Shown here: positions 48,301 to 56,789 of the stretch, in pieces
How the letters are laid out: the number at the start of each line of letters is the position of its first letter
Numbering within the stretch: the first letter of the stretch is position 1
Assembly: GCF_001279775.1 (NCBI RefSeq)
Contig: NZ_LGDG01000224.1
Span: 16,228-80,227, forward strand
Direction of reading: 5' to 3'
Length of the DNA stretch: 64,000 nucleotides
Source: Streptomyces sp. MMG1533
GTDB lineage: Bacteria > Actinomycetota > Actinomycetes > Streptomycetales > Streptomycetaceae
Made by a program: the position numbers and the translations under genes
The notes under the pieces: generated by a model
Databases searched by the model: none
What the model was told of the DNA's origin: nothing
Seen by the model: only the letters and a program-made list of their open reading frames with translations

Positions 48301-48739
48301 CCGACCAGGCGTTGAGGATGTCGCGGGCCTTGTCCGCGTGGGCGCGCTCGCCTGTGGCGCACCACATCAACGCGTTCTGGTAGGCGGCGGCCGAGTCGGC
48401 GACGGCCTGGTTCTGGAAGTTCGTGGGGCCGCGGCCCCAGGAGGTGATCTGGCCCGTGTTCTGGATCGTGTACGTCGACTTCGACCGGGCGTGGGCCGCG
48501 AAGGTCAGGTATCCGTCGTAGATGGGCGATTCCTGCGCGGCGACCGCCGCCTTCATGCGTGCCAGGTCGGCGGCGCTGTGCAGCAGTCCGGGGTGGGTGA
48601 AGGCCCGGAGCCGGGCCTTGTCGTCCTGGGCCCACGCCGCCGCGGCGGAGGCGGACAGCAGCCCGCCTCCGGCCGCGATCACGAGCCCTGCCGCGCCGAG
48701 GAAGGACCGTCGTCTGAGAGGAAGCACGGGTGACTCCAT
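45398..48739 (-). CDS. Large secreted multi-domain alginate-lyase-family enzyme
   Basis: 1113 residues. A Tat signal (LRRRSFLGAAG) leads into a lyase domain (about 40-380) paralogous to the gene at 44110; both have HPGLLH, AAAYQNAL and QESGRDQGH. Next come a fibronectin III-like domain (about 395-480), a jelly-roll domain (about 485-700), a second fibronectin III-like domain (about 710-800), a putative Ig domain (LTSATTAFANKG to LTLTVG, about 810-895) and another jelly roll. ATG 48739 gives the best signal peptide, but GTG 48760 would overlap the upstream stop as GTGA. The accessory domains suggest binding to an insoluble polymer. Confidence 0.85.
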   Translation of the reverse strand: MESPVLPLRRRSFLGAAGLVIAAGGGLLSASAAAAWAQDDKARLRAFTHPGLLHSAADLARMKAAVAAQESPIYDGYLTFAAHARSKSTYTIQNTGQITSWGRGPTNFQNQAVADSAAAYQNALMWCATGERAHADKARDILNAWSASLTMITGADGPLGAGLQAFKFVNAAELLRHGDYDGWADEDIARCEESFLDVWYPAVSGYMLYANGNWDLTALQTILAIGVFCEEPTLFEDALRFAAAGAGNGSIGHRIVTADGQGQESGRDQGHEQLAVGLTGDIAQVAWNQGVDLWGFDDNRILANFEYAARYNLGGDVPFVPDLDRTGKYIKKAVSATGRGNLPPIYEMAYAHYAGVRGLDTPYTKAAVFRGTAGARLVEGSNDDLPSFGTFTYAGTKAPAPTAPAAPAGVTAVGDDRSVTVSWLPTAWADTYTVSRATAPDGPYEQIATGIDKPTYTDRDVRPGHRYYHTVTATNSQGTSASSAWAAVAAGLPEPWTTQDVGDVKIPGSALFDGERFVLEASGTADTHRLAYLPLPGDGTITARIVFPLSSQYSKIGVTLRASLGADAAHASMLIQGLPLHTWSGVWTVRPETGAGISATGSTPVPPSQQQAITSSAAFPISNLGTLPDSATPLTAPYVEGAGDGYRMRMPYWVRVTRRGDRCTGAISPDGIRWTEVGSTEVELGRAAYAGLTLTSCLGVDEDYADTGTGAFDNVSVTSRTLGEVWSVPRPDRAATGLRATAGADAVELTWTDPDLAACYKVLRSTEADGPYDTIATGIGPVGFGTRIQYADATGTPGTTYHYVVAKTNCAGRGPLSESAAASMPAPASPQLTSATTAFANKGVAFQYQLRGSHEPIRFAATGLPDGLRVDKRTGLISGTPTETGEFRVTATVGNAAGDGTGTLTLTVGTPPPAPWTYGDLGDVVLDDRDFGTLGVVAIRTPGSTAHEDGTFVVRGAGTDLTVNNQGMTGQFVRRPVTGDCEVTARLVSRTGATADRVGLLMAKSLSPFDQAAGVIVTGGTTAQLMLRTTVAGKSTFNGNGTVALPCLLRLKRTGTAFAAAVSTDDGATWTALASGEVPGFGDAPYYVGLVVCSRNPLALGTTQFDEVSINTD

Positions 48740-48756
48740 GGTTCGCAAGGGCCGCG

Positions 48757-50541
48757 TCACGCGTGCTGGACGGTGAGCGTGAGGGGCTGCGTCACGGTGC
48801 CCACGCTGTTGGTGGCCGAGACGGTGACCGTGAAGGTGCCGACGTTGTCCTCGGCGGTACCGGAGATCAGACCGGTGGCGGTGTCGATGTCCAGCCCCTT
48901 CGGCAGCCCGTCGGCGTTGAACGACGTCGGCAGCTCGGTGGCCGTGATCAAGTAGTTGAAGACCTGGTTCTTGGTGGCCGTGGCCTGGTCCGGGCTGCTG
49001 ATCTCGGGCTTGACGGTGGACGTGGCCTCGGTGGAGTTCAGGAACCGCATGTTCAGCACGTGCTCGTTGGCGTAGGCCGGCATCATGTCGGTGAACTTGA
49101 ACCAGCCGGGCTTCTTCATGCCGTTCGCGATGGCCTTGCCGTTGATGACGAGGTTCTGGAAGGTGACGTTCTTGATGGCGTGGTCCGCGTCGTAGCCGAC
49201 CATGACGGACGGGTTGGCGTGCGTCCCGGTGTAGGTCAGGTTCCGGATGTACACCCCGTCGATGCCCCGGCCGACGGAGGTGTTGTACGACTTGTTGAAC
49301 ATGACCCGCATGTTGATCAGCTGGCCCCAGCGGAAGTCGTCCACCCGGATGTCCTGCGCGCGGACGTTGCTCACCAGGTTGCTGTCGCCGGGGTTGAGCG
49401 CGATGCAGCCCTGGTAGTCCATCTGCGGTTCGCGGTGGTCGAGGATGTCGATGTTGCTGAAGACGAGGTTCTCGATGGTCTCCGGCTTGTCGGTGTTGCC
49501 GTGCGTGCCGACGTTGATCGGGTGCGCGACGTCCGCCCAGAGGGTGGAGTTGCGGACGGTGATGTTGCGGCAGTCGCCGTAGTACTCCCAGCGGTGGGCG
49601 TAGATCGCTATGCAGTCGTCGGAGTTGCGCATCCAGACGCCGTCGATCAGGACGTCCTCGCTGGAGAAGACGTCGATGCCGTCGCCCCACTGGCCGTGGC
49701 TGTACGAGTGCAGGTTGCGGACGGTGACCTGCTTGGACTGGCCGACGGTGACCGAGTAGCCGCTGCTCGGGTTGAGCACCATGATGCCGTCGATCTCGAT
49801 GTTCTTGGAGTACTGGAGCAGGACACCGCTCGGCGAGTTGTACAGCACGCCCCGGCCGATCAGCCGGGCGTTCTCGACGTTGACGAACTCCACCCGGGAG
49901 GTCAGCACCGCGCCGCCGGCCAGGTAGAGCGTCTTGCCGCTGGGCACCTTCACCACGTTGTCCGTGGTCTTGTGCAGGCCGGGGCCGAAGTAGAGGACAT
50001 CGGGGTCGTCGGGGTCGGGCGCGTTCGTCTCGATCGGGTTGGCGTGCAGCTGAAGGTTGTTGAAGAGGTCCCCGTCGACCTCGATGGAGAGGTTGCGCGG
50101 CTCGGTGAGGGTGAAGCTCACCGTGGCGCCGTCCACCGTGAACTGGGTGCCGTAGGACAGGGGGCGGATCCTCGCGGTGCCGATGGCGCCCTTGGCCGAG
50201 GTGACGGCGACCTCGACGGTGCCATTGAAGTCGAAGGTGGCGACGGAGGAGTTGAAGACCGGACCGCTGCCCGTGTTCGCGTCGATCTGCTTCGCCCTGG
50301 AGCGGTAGACGGGCACCGTCTGCCATTCGCCGCCCGGCGTACGGGCCTTGACGGTGTAGCTCGCGTTGGTCGGGACCCCGCTGGGGATGGGGTACACCAC
50401 CAGCTTGTCGGTCGATGCGGGCCCGTCCGCCGCTCTCGCGGTGCCGGCTGCCGCTCCGATCAGTGAGTACGCGGCGACGGTGGCACCCGCGGCCTGGAGA
50501 ACTGTGCGCCGGGACAGACCGGTGCTCTGGGTGTCGTTCAT
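48757..50541 (-). CDS. Secreted right-handed beta-helix glycosidase, GH28/GH49 type
   Basis: 594 residues with a Tat signal (LSRRTVLQAAGA) and an N-terminal Ig-like domain (about 45-150). A parallel beta-helix (about 165-480) follows, with GDGIDVFSSEDVLIDGVWMRNSDDCIAIYAHR and NVGTHGN. The paired aspartates and the GTHG region resemble the DD and GHG motifs of polygalacturonase-like enzymes. A putative Ig domain ends the protein (about 500-594). Start ATG 50541. It is first of the leftward enzyme operon and lies 43 bases after the importer permease at 50585, so uptake genes and enzymes may be one transcript. Confidence 0.87.
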   Translation of the reverse strand: MNDTQSTGLSRRTVLQAAGATVAAYSLIGAAAGTARAADGPASTDKLVVYPIPSGVPTNASYTVKARTPGGEWQTVPVYRSRAKQIDANTGSGPVFNSSVATFDFNGTVEVAVTSAKGAIGTARIRPLSYGTQFTVDGATVSFTLTEPRNLSIEVDGDLFNNLQLHANPIETNAPDPDDPDVLYFGPGLHKTTDNVVKVPSGKTLYLAGGAVLTSRVEFVNVENARLIGRGVLYNSPSGVLLQYSKNIEIDGIMVLNPSSGYSVTVGQSKQVTVRNLHSYSHGQWGDGIDVFSSEDVLIDGVWMRNSDDCIAIYAHRWEYYGDCRNITVRNSTLWADVAHPINVGTHGNTDKPETIENLVFSNIDILDHREPQMDYQGCIALNPGDSNLVSNVRAQDIRVDDFRWGQLINMRVMFNKSYNTSVGRGIDGVYIRNLTYTGTHANPSVMVGYDADHAIKNVTFQNLVINGKAIANGMKKPGWFKFTDMMPAYANEHVLNMRFLNSTEATSTVKPEISSPDQATATKNQVFNYLITATELPTSFNADGLPKGLDIDTATGLISGTAEDNVGTFTVTVSATNSVGTVTQPLTLTVQHA

Positions 50542-50584
50542 GAAGCAGTCCTTCAGTAAAGGGAGGGATGAGAGATACGGAAGG

Positions 50585-51457
50585 TCACTTGAGGCCGGTC
50601 GTGGACATCCCCGCGACGAAACCGCGCTGGGCGATCAGGAAGATCAACAGGATCGGGACGACGTACATCACGGAGGCCGCGGCCTGGAGGTTGGCGACCG
50701 GGGTGCCGGCCGAGGTGACGTACGTCGACATGACGGCGACGGCGAGCGTGGACTTGTCGGTCGACAACAGGAGTTGGGGCGCGATGTAGTCGCCCCAGCT
50801 CCAGGTGAAGGCGATCACGAAGCTCGCGGACAGCACCGGCCAGGACTGCGGCAGGAAGATCCGCCAGAAGATCGTGGCGTAGCCGCAGCCGTCGACGATC
50901 GCGGCCTCCTCCAGCTCGCGGGGCAGTCCGGCGAAGAACTGCCGGAAGAGGAAGACGAGATACGGGGCGGCGGCCAGGCCCCACAGCACCCACGGCCAGT
51001 AGGTGTCGACCATGCCGAGCTTGGCGAAGATCAGGTAGGTCGGCAGCAGGGTGATGAGCTGGGGCAGCATCATCGAGCCGAGCAGGATGCCGAACAGCGG
51101 CTTCTTGCCGGGCGCGTCCAGGCGGGCGAAACCGAAGCCGACCCAGGCCGAGCTGAGGGTGACGAGGGTGGCGTAGATCAGGGCGATGATCAGGGAATTG
51201 CGGGCGTAGCCGAGGAAGTCGATCAGGTTGAAGGCGTCGGCGAAGTTGTGCCACTGGAAGTTCTCGGGCAGCCAGTGCACGGGTGATGCGGCCAGTTCGG
51301 CCGGAGTCTTGAGTCCGCTGAGGACGAGCCAGCCGACCGGGCCGAGGAACAGGCCGGTGATCGAGACGAGCGCCGTGTAGAGGACGAGGCGGTTCACACG
51401 TATCCGCACCCGGGTCGTGGACGCCGGGGACTTCGCGGGCAGGCTGGTGGCTGTCAC
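50585..51457 (-). CDS. Sugar ABC transporter permease, MalG type
   Basis: 290-residue membrane subunit starting at GTG 51457, inside the stop of its partner (GTGA). The EAA loop is ELEEAAIVDGCGYATI near residues 193-208, and six hydrophobic segments are evident. It is last of the three-gene importer and precedes the secreted enzymes. No ATPase gene is linked. Confidence 0.93.
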   Translation of the reverse strand: MTATSLPAKSPASTTRVRIRVNRLVLYTALVSITGLFLGPVGWLVLSGLKTPAELAASPVHWLPENFQWHNFADAFNLIDFLGYARNSLIIALIYATLVTLSSAWVGFGFARLDAPGKKPLFGILLGSMMLPQLITLLPTYLIFAKLGMVDTYWPWVLWGLAAAPYLVFLFRQFFAGLPRELEEAAIVDGCGYATIFWRIFLPQSWPVLSASFVIAFTWSWGDYIAPQLLLSTDKSTLAVAVMSTYVTSAGTPVANLQAAASVMYVVPILLIFLIAQRGFVAGMSTTGLK

Positions 51458-52455
51458 TTCTTCGCCTCCGGGTCGACGTTGTAGAACACCACGCCGGACG
51501 TGAACTTGAAGATGAGTCCGGTCACGATGAGGATCAGCACGAAGAGCACCCACAGGAGTGCGGAGGCGTAGCCGTAGCGGCCGAGCGCGAAGTACTGCCC
51601 GAACACGTGCATCATGTAGAGGTAGTTGGACTGCGGCAGCGCGGTGACGCCCGCCGTGGTGCCGTCCGGTGTCAGCAGCAGCGGCATGATGGTCTGCACC
51701 GAGGCGATCACGCCGGTCACCGTCTGGAAGAGCAGCACCGGCGAGAGCAGCGGCACGGTGATGCTGCGGAAGGTCCGCCAGGCGCTCGCCCCGTCGATTC
51801 GGGCGGCCTCGTGCAGTTCGCGGGGCACGTCCTGCAGCCCGGCCAGCGAGATGATCATGATGTTTCCGGCGGCCCACAGCACGCTCATCAGGAGCACGTA
51901 GCGGGCGTAGGGGTCGGCGAGCCAGCCCAGGGCGTCGAAACCGAACAGGGTCAGGACGCCGTTGGCGGCACCGGAGTTCTGGTCGAAGAGCGCCTTGAAG
52001 GCGAGGCCCACCCCCACCGGCGGCACCACGGCCGGCAGATAGAGCAGGGTGCGGAACAGGCCGCGTGCCTTGATCGGCCGGTTGACCAGGACCGCGAGCC
52101 CGAGCCCGGCGATGATCGACAGGGGTACCGAGGTCAGCGCGAACAGGCCCGTGCGCCCCAGGGAGTCCCAGGTCTGGGAGTCGGTGAACAGCTCGCTGTA
52201 GTTGCCGAAGCCGACGTAACGCCAGTTGGGCGAGATGCCGTCGAACGTGGTGAAGCTCAGCCACAGCGCGTACGCCATCGGCACGATGGTCAGCAGCAGG
52301 AACCCGATGATCCAGGGCGAGGTGAACATGTAGAACGCCCGGTGCCTGCGGGCGGTCATGGAGGTCCGCGGTCGATCCGTGGCCCGCGCCCGGCCGGCGT
52401 CCGTGGTCGCGCCCGGCGGCCGCTCCGCCACGGAGGAGATCTGATCGGTCGTCAT
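51454..52455 (-). CDS. Sugar ABC transporter permease, MalF type
   Basis: 333-residue membrane subunit starting at ATG 52455, overlapping the binding-protein stop as ATGA. A polar N-terminal tail of about 35 residues precedes the first membrane helix (FYMFTSPWIIGFLLLTIVPM). The EAA loop is ELHEAARIDGAS near residues 214-225. It is coupled at both ends with its partners. Confidence 0.93.
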   Translation of the reverse strand: MTTDQISSVAERPPGATTDAGRARATDRPRTSMTARRHRAFYMFTSPWIIGFLLLTIVPMAYALWLSFTTFDGISPNWRYVGFGNYSELFTDSQTWDSLGRTGLFALTSVPLSIIAGLGLAVLVNRPIKARGLFRTLLYLPAVVPPVGVGLAFKALFDQNSGAANGVLTLFGFDALGWLADPYARYVLLMSVLWAAGNIMIISLAGLQDVPRELHEAARIDGASAWRTFRSITVPLLSPVLLFQTVTGVIASVQTIMPLLLTPDGTTAGVTALPQSNYLYMMHVFGQYFALGRYGYASALLWVLFVLILIVTGLIFKFTSGVVFYNVDPEAKK

Positions 52456-53801
52456 CCCACCTGCTCCTTACCGCGCTTCAGCTGCTCGTTCATGAGCGAG
52501 TTCAGGCGTCCCGCCAGGGTGTCGACGGACATCTGGCCCCGCATCGCGGCCGGTGCGACCTGGTTGAAGAGGGAGTAGAGCGAGTCGGCCGTGGCGTAGG
52601 GCGTGAAGGCGATCACCGAGAAGTGGTTCAGCTCGGCGTTCTGCACCTCCAACTCCCGCTTCTGGTAGTCCTCCTGGGCCGGCATCAGCGGCCGCAGGGA
52701 CTTCAGGGTGGGGATGCCCCAGCCGCCGGACGCGCGGCCCTTGGCCGGTGCTTCGCCGAAGAACCACTCGAAGACCCGCCAGGCGGCGTCCTTGTTCCGT
52801 GCCTTGCTCGGCATCCAGAACCCGGTGCCGGCCTGGCAGGGGCTGACCCGCGCGCCGCCCTGGAAGACGGGGGCGGGGGCGAGGCGCGAGACCGGCGCCA
52901 GCTTCTTGTCGGCGTTGATCAGACCGCCGAGCCAGTAGCCGCTGCCCGACATGGCCATTCGGTTCGCCTGGTAGGTGGGCCCGTCCCAGGCGTTGGGGTC
53001 GGGCTGGATGATGCTGGGCCCGACCTTGGTGCGGCCGTAGTCGATGTACCAGCCCAGCGCCTTGCGGGCCTCGGGGGTGGTGAAGTCGATCCGGGAGAAG
53101 TCGTCGCTGAAGAGACTTCCGCCGGCGGCCGCCGTCAGGCTCGCCAGGAGATTGGGGGTGAGTACGCCGTTGTAGCTGCCGCCGAAGACGGTCGTCTGGC
53201 CGTTCTTGCGCTGCGTGAGCCGCTTGGCTTTGTCCAGCCACTCCTCGAACGTGATCGGCTCCAGCTCCGGCGGGTGGTCGACGCCCGCCTGGTCGAAGAG
53301 CGCGGTGTTGTACCAGAACATGGAGTCCTGGGAGAAGTCCTTCGCCATGCCGTAGCGCGGGCCCTTGCCCTGAGTGCGGCCGTCGTAGCGCCACAGGTCG
53401 TTGACCGGGTCCAGGTCGTCCAGCTTGAGCACCGTGCTTCTGGCGAAGTACGGGTCCAGGTCCTCCATCACGTCCCGCGCCGCGAAGTACGGCGCGTCCA
53501 CGGCGCCGACACCGCGCACCAGGTCGGGCGGGTTGCCGTTGGTCATCATCCCGATCAGCTTGGTGAGGTCGTATCTCACCGTGACGATCTTGACTCCGAT
53601 GTCCTTCTGGGCCTGCTGGACCAGTTCCGGGGAGATGTCGTCGGGCTTGGCCATCACCGTGACGGTCTCGCCCGGGCCGCTGACCCCGGTGGACACCTGC
53701 AGGGCGCAGCCGTTCAGTGCTGCGGCTCCGGTCGCGGCACCGGCCGCCGAGAGGGCGAGGAATCGGCGGCGACTCAGGGGGGCACCGGCATGTGGGCGCA
53801 T
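52452..53801 (-). CDS. Sugar ABC transporter substrate-binding lipoprotein, Tat-type
   Basis: 449-residue surface binding protein. The start is ATG 53801, with GGAGGTGG upstream; an in-frame ATG at 53882 would add an unlikely tail. The signal is SRRRFLALSAAG and the lipidation cysteine is near residue 32 (LNGCAL), so it is exported by Tat. The mature part is a family 1 sugar-binding fold (ISPELVQQAQKDIGVKI, YGMAKDFSQDSMFWYN). It leads the importer operon that runs into the secreted enzymes and is divergent from the dehydrogenase at 54343, so its ligand is probably their product. Confidence 0.92.
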   Translation of the reverse strand: MRPHAGAPLSRRRFLALSAAGAATGAAALNGCALQVSTGVSGPGETVTVMAKPDDISPELVQQAQKDIGVKIVTVRYDLTKLIGMMTNGNPPDLVRGVGAVDAPYFAARDVMEDLDPYFARSTVLKLDDLDPVNDLWRYDGRTQGKGPRYGMAKDFSQDSMFWYNTALFDQAGVDHPPELEPITFEEWLDKAKRLTQRKNGQTTVFGGSYNGVLTPNLLASLTAAAGGSLFSDDFSRIDFTTPEARKALGWYIDYGRTKVGPSIIQPDPNAWDGPTYQANRMAMSGSGYWLGGLINADKKLAPVSRLAPAPVFQGGARVSPCQAGTGFWMPSKARNKDAAWRVFEWFFGEAPAKGRASGGWGIPTLKSLRPLMPAQEDYQKRELEVQNAELNHFSVIAFTPYATADSLYSLFNQVAPAAMRGQMSVDTLAGRLNSLMNEQLKRGKEQVG

Positions 53802-53879
53802 GAACGCACCACCTCCTGCTCTGTTCCGTTCGGGATGTCGGCCAAAGATCGGCTCAGCGATCGCGAGTAACCGTTTAGA

Positions 53880-53889
53880 CAACCGGTTG
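53880..53889. promoter_or_regulatory. LacI-type half operator CAACCGGTTG
   Basis: A perfect 10-base palindrome 79 bases upstream of the binding-protein start, flanked by GTAACCGTTTAGA. Its position suits control of the leftward importer promoter. Confidence 0.55.
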
Positions 53890-53929
53890 CTGTGCGCTGG
53901 GGCAGAGCTTCTTCCTGTCCGGAAACGAC

Positions 53930-53968
53930 GTCAAGAGTCTTGACGGACTTTCGAAAAGACTGTGTAAC
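53930..53968 (+). promoter_or_regulatory. Rightward promoter with overlapping palindrome
   Basis: TTGACG (53940-53945) and TGTAAC (53963-53968) are 17 bases apart, a housekeeping-type promoter. The palindrome GTCAAGA-G-TCTTGAC (53930-53944) covers its -35 box. Confidence 0.45.
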
Positions 53969-54065
53969 CTCGGCGTCATGGGTCGACCGGCCGAACGGGA
54001 CCGGTGGAACGCGGCCTGATCTGCGAAGGAAACGGGGAGGCGGAGCCGCGCTTCCGGCGACAGAT

Positions 54066-54087
54066 GTTTGGGAACCGGTTCCCAAAC
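54066..54087. promoter_or_regulatory. Perfect 22-bp LacI-type palindrome
   Basis: Arms GTTTGGGAACC (54066-54076) and GGTTCCCAAAC (54077-54087) pair without mismatch or spacer. It is the strongest palindrome in the divergent gap between the importer (53801) and the dehydrogenase (54343). Confidence 0.75.
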
Positions 54088-54265
54088 CTGATCCGGACGG
54101 GCTTCGGACCGGACTCCGGCCGAACTCCGGACCGGACTCCGGACACGACCTCCACCCGGATCCGGCAAGCACACCAGCACCGCAGTAAGCGATTTCACGA
54201 CATTCGGCACTCCCCGGCCGTCGGCCCACCCGACCAAGGTCGCCTTCGCCGCTCCGTCCTGCCGA

Positions 54266-54309
54266 TTGACCGCCCGTCACCGCCAGATCTACGGTAGAAG
54301 ACGCTTTCT
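54266..54309 (+). promoter_or_regulatory. Promoter and operator of the dehydrogenase gene
   Basis: TTGACC (54266-54271) and TACGGT (54290-54295) are 18 bases apart. The operator-like AGAAGACGCTTTCT (54296-54309) follows the -10 box directly and would cover the transcription start. The rest of the 541-base gap 53802-54342 holds the sites listed separately and no convincing gene. Confidence 0.6.
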
Positions 54310-54342
54310 GAAAATGTTTCCACCGAGTGTGTCAGGAGAGAC

Positions 54343-55356
54343 ATGCCCAGCCCGCAGCCACCCAGGGCCGTGTTCGCGATGGATCCGGTACACCTCCCCC
54401 TGCTGTTCCCCCCGCCGCTCATGGCCCGGCTGACGCGGGCGGCCGACCTCGACCCCGCGCTCGTCGTGCGGGATTTCGCCGATCCGGACGCGGCGGACGC
54501 CCTGGCCCGGGCCGAGTTCCTGATCACCGGCTGGGGATGCCCCCGCCTCGACGCCGGCGTCCTCGACACGGCCCCCCGGCTGCGCACGGTCCTGCACGCG
54601 GCCGGGTCGGTCCGCTCGCTGGTAGGCGAGGCCCTGTGGGAGCGCGGGATCACCGTCTCCAGCGCGGTGACCGGCAACGCCCTGCCGGTCGCGGAGTACA
54701 CCCTCGCGATGATCCTGCTCGCCGGGAAGGACACCTTCGCCCACCGCGAGCGCTTCCGCGCCACCCACACCTACCCGACCCCCACCGAGACCGCCCACAC
54801 CGGCAACGTCGGCCGCCGCATCGGCGTCATCGGCGCGTCCCGGGTGGGCCGCCGACTCCTCGAGCTGCTGCGGCCGTTCGACTTCTCGGTGCTGCTGCAC
54901 GACCCGTATGTCAGCACCGCCGAGGCCGCCGCCCTGGGCGCCGAACTGCTGCCTTTGGAGGACCTGCTCAGACACAGCGACATCGTGTCCCTGCACGCCC
55001 CGGACATCCCCGAGACCTACCGCATGCTCGACGCCGGCCGACTCGCCCTGATCAGGGACGGCGGTGTCCTCATCAACACCTCCCGGGGCGCGCTGGTGGA
55101 CCCGGACGCGCTGACCGACGAGCTGGTCTCCGGGCGGCTGCACGCGATCCTCGACGTCACGGAACCCGAGCCGCTGCCTGCGGGCTCGCCCCTTTACCGG
55201 CTGCCCAATGTCTTCCTCACGCCGCACATCGCGGGGTCCCTCGGCAACGAGCTGGAGAGACTCGGGCGGATCGTCGTGGAGGAGCTGGAACGGCTGGTGA
55301 CGGGGGTGCCGCTCACTCACGAGGTTCGACACTCGGACCTGGCCCGGGTTGCGTGA
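54343..55356 (+). CDS. D-isomer-specific 2-hydroxyacid dehydrogenase
   Basis: 337-residue NAD(P)-dependent reductase, cytoplasmic. The nucleotide fold has GVIGASRVGRR (about 161-171). The catalytic triad is Arg248 in NTSRG, Glu276 in DVTEPEP and His295 in PHIAGS. Start ATG 54343 with AGGAGAG upstream. Family members reduce glyoxylate, hydroxypyruvate, 2-ketogluconate and similar acids, or oxidise the alcohols. Placed in a locus that may yield uronic-acid products, it could act on a keto-acid intermediate. It is followed by a LacI gene 344 bases on. Confidence 0.9.
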   Translation: MPSPQPPRAVFAMDPVHLPLLFPPPLMARLTRAADLDPALVVRDFADPDAADALARAEFLITGWGCPRLDAGVLDTAPRLRTVLHAAGSVRSLVGEALWERGITVSSAVTGNALPVAEYTLAMILLAGKDTFAHRERFRATHTYPTPTETAHTGNVGRRIGVIGASRVGRRLLELLRPFDFSVLLHDPYVSTAEAAALGAELLPLEDLLRHSDIVSLHAPDIPETYRMLDAGRLALIRDGGVLINTSRGALVDPDALTDELVSGRLHAILDVTEPEPLPAGSPLYRLPNVFLTPHIAGSLGNELERLGRIVVEELERLVTGVPLTHEVRHSDLARVA

Positions 55357-55700
55357 GCCGTGCTTGACGGCTCGTTCACCCACGGGGCGCCTCAGCCGGT
55401 GCCGAAACGACGATCGTGCTCAGCGCTTCGCGCCTGCGCGCGTTCGCCGTCTCGACACCGGCGCGCCCCTTCGGCTCTCGCGCGGCCGGCGCGTGGGGAC
55501 AGTGGGAGTCGGTGGGCCCTCGCCGTTGGGTGCGGGGGTTCAGTGGGGCCTTGCTGTTCGGTCCCGATCGACTCCCCGTACCCGGCGGAAACAATGGGAT
55601 ACCGTTTCCGCACCGGCGCCGGGCCGGGCCCCCGACCATTCGCCGAACCGGGGTTACGGTCGTCAGGCGAAGCAGTCGCAACGATGAAGGAGCCGCAACG
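55357..55700. other. Intergenic region before the LacI gene
   Basis: This 344-base gap contains no credible gene. It holds the inverted repeat at 55585-55611 and a six-codon ORF from ATG 55684 (MKEPQR) whose TGA overlaps the GTG of the LacI gene. Confidence 0.5.
55585..55611. promoter_or_regulatory. Inverted repeat GCGGAAAC-11-GTTTCCGC
   Basis: Perfect 8-base arms flank a TGGGAT/GGATAC -10-like box, 90 bases upstream of the LacI start. It is a candidate autoregulatory operator. Confidence 0.55.
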
Positions 55701-56789
55701 GTGAGTCAGCGCAAGGCGGCCGGTGACACCGGACGGGCCACGATTCGCGACGTCGCGGAGCGTGCGGGGGTCTCCGTCGCGAGTGTGTCGCGTGTCCTGT
55801 CGGGCAACTACCCGGTCTCGGAGGAGCTGCGCCGCCGGGTGATGAAGGTGGTCGGGGACCTGGACTACGTCACCAACGCCCATGCCCGTTCGCTGGCCGG
55901 CGGCGGTACGCCGACCGTCGCCATCCTCATCAACAACATCACCGGCGCCGCGTTCGCCCACGTGGCCAAGGGTGTCGAGGGCGCGGCCACCCTGCGCGGC
56001 TGGCTCTCCCTGGTGGGGACCACCGGCGACGACCCCGAGCGGGAACTCGCGCTGGTCAACCTCATGCGCCAGCAGGGCGTCGCCGCCGTGGTCCTGCTCG
56101 GCGGCGCCTACGACTACGACGAGTACCAGCTACGCATGGCCCGCTTCGCCCGCTCCCTGGACGCGGCCGGCTCCCACCTGGTGCTGGTGGGCCGGCCTCC
56201 CCTGGAGGGCGACGTACCGGCCACGACGGTCGACTACGACAACGAGGGCGGCGCGTACGCCATGGCCAGCCACCTGCTCTCGGCCGGCCACCGCAAGGTC
56301 CTGGTGCTCCCGGGCCACGCCGAACTCACGACAGCGCAGGGCCGGTTGAAGGGCGCACAGCGCGCCTTCGAGGCGTACGGCGTGTCCTTCGCCCCGGACA
56401 TGGTGCGGCACGGGCCGTACGACTACGAGCACGGCTACGAGGCCGTCGAGGACAGCCTGCGCGACGGGCTCGACTTCACCGCCGTGCTGGCGGGCACCGA
56501 CGTGGTCGCCGCGGGCGCGATGCAGGCGCTGCGCGCGGCCGGTCTCAGGGTGCCCGAGGACGTCTCGATCGTCGGCTACGACGACATCCCGCTGGCGTCC
56601 CAGCTGACCCCCCAGCTCACCACCGTGCACGTGCCCTACGAGGAGATGGGCCGGGTCGCGCTGCGTGCCGTCGCCGACCGGCGCGAGGGCGGCGGAGGCC
56701 GCCGCAAGGGCAGCGACGGCGACCATCTGGTGCTGGGCACCCATGTCGTCGTACGGAACTCGGTGCAGCCGCCTGCTCGGCGTGTCTGA
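55701..56789 (+). CDS. LacI family transcriptional regulator
   Basis: 362-residue repressor. The start is GTG 55701, with AAGGAG eight bases upstream. The helix-turn-helix is TIRDVAERAGVSVASVSRVL at about residues 14-33, and the sugar-binding core has YDNEGGAYAMASHLL, TTAQGRLKGAQ and GYDDIPLA. It is a paralogue of the protein at 39836. It sits between the dehydrogenase and the next importer, so control of the importer at 57172 is probable. AAACGTTT-type sites lie between the two genes. Confidence 0.92.
   Translation: MSQRKAAGDTGRATIRDVAERAGVSVASVSRVLSGNYPVSEELRRRVMKVVGDLDYVTNAHARSLAGGGTPTVAILINNITGAAFAHVAKGVEGAATLRGWLSLVGTTGDDPERELALVNLMRQQGVAAVVLLGGAYDYDEYQLRMARFARSLDAAGSHLVLVGRPPLEGDVPATTVDYDNEGGAYAMASHLLSAGHRKVLVLPGHAELTTAQGRLKGAQRAFEAYGVSFAPDMVRHGPYDYEHGYEAVEDSLRDGLDFTAVLAGTDVVAAGAMQALRAAGLRVPEDVSIVGYDDIPLASQLTPQLTTVHVPYEEMGRVALRAVADRREGGGGRRKGSDGDHLVLGTHVVVRNSVQPPARRV

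Noticed and set aside
54004..54297. 97-codon ORF in the gap between importer and dehydrogenase
   Set aside because: It spans the 22-bp operator, is rich in R/P/D repeats typical of random GC-rich sequence, and lacks a good ribosome binding site.
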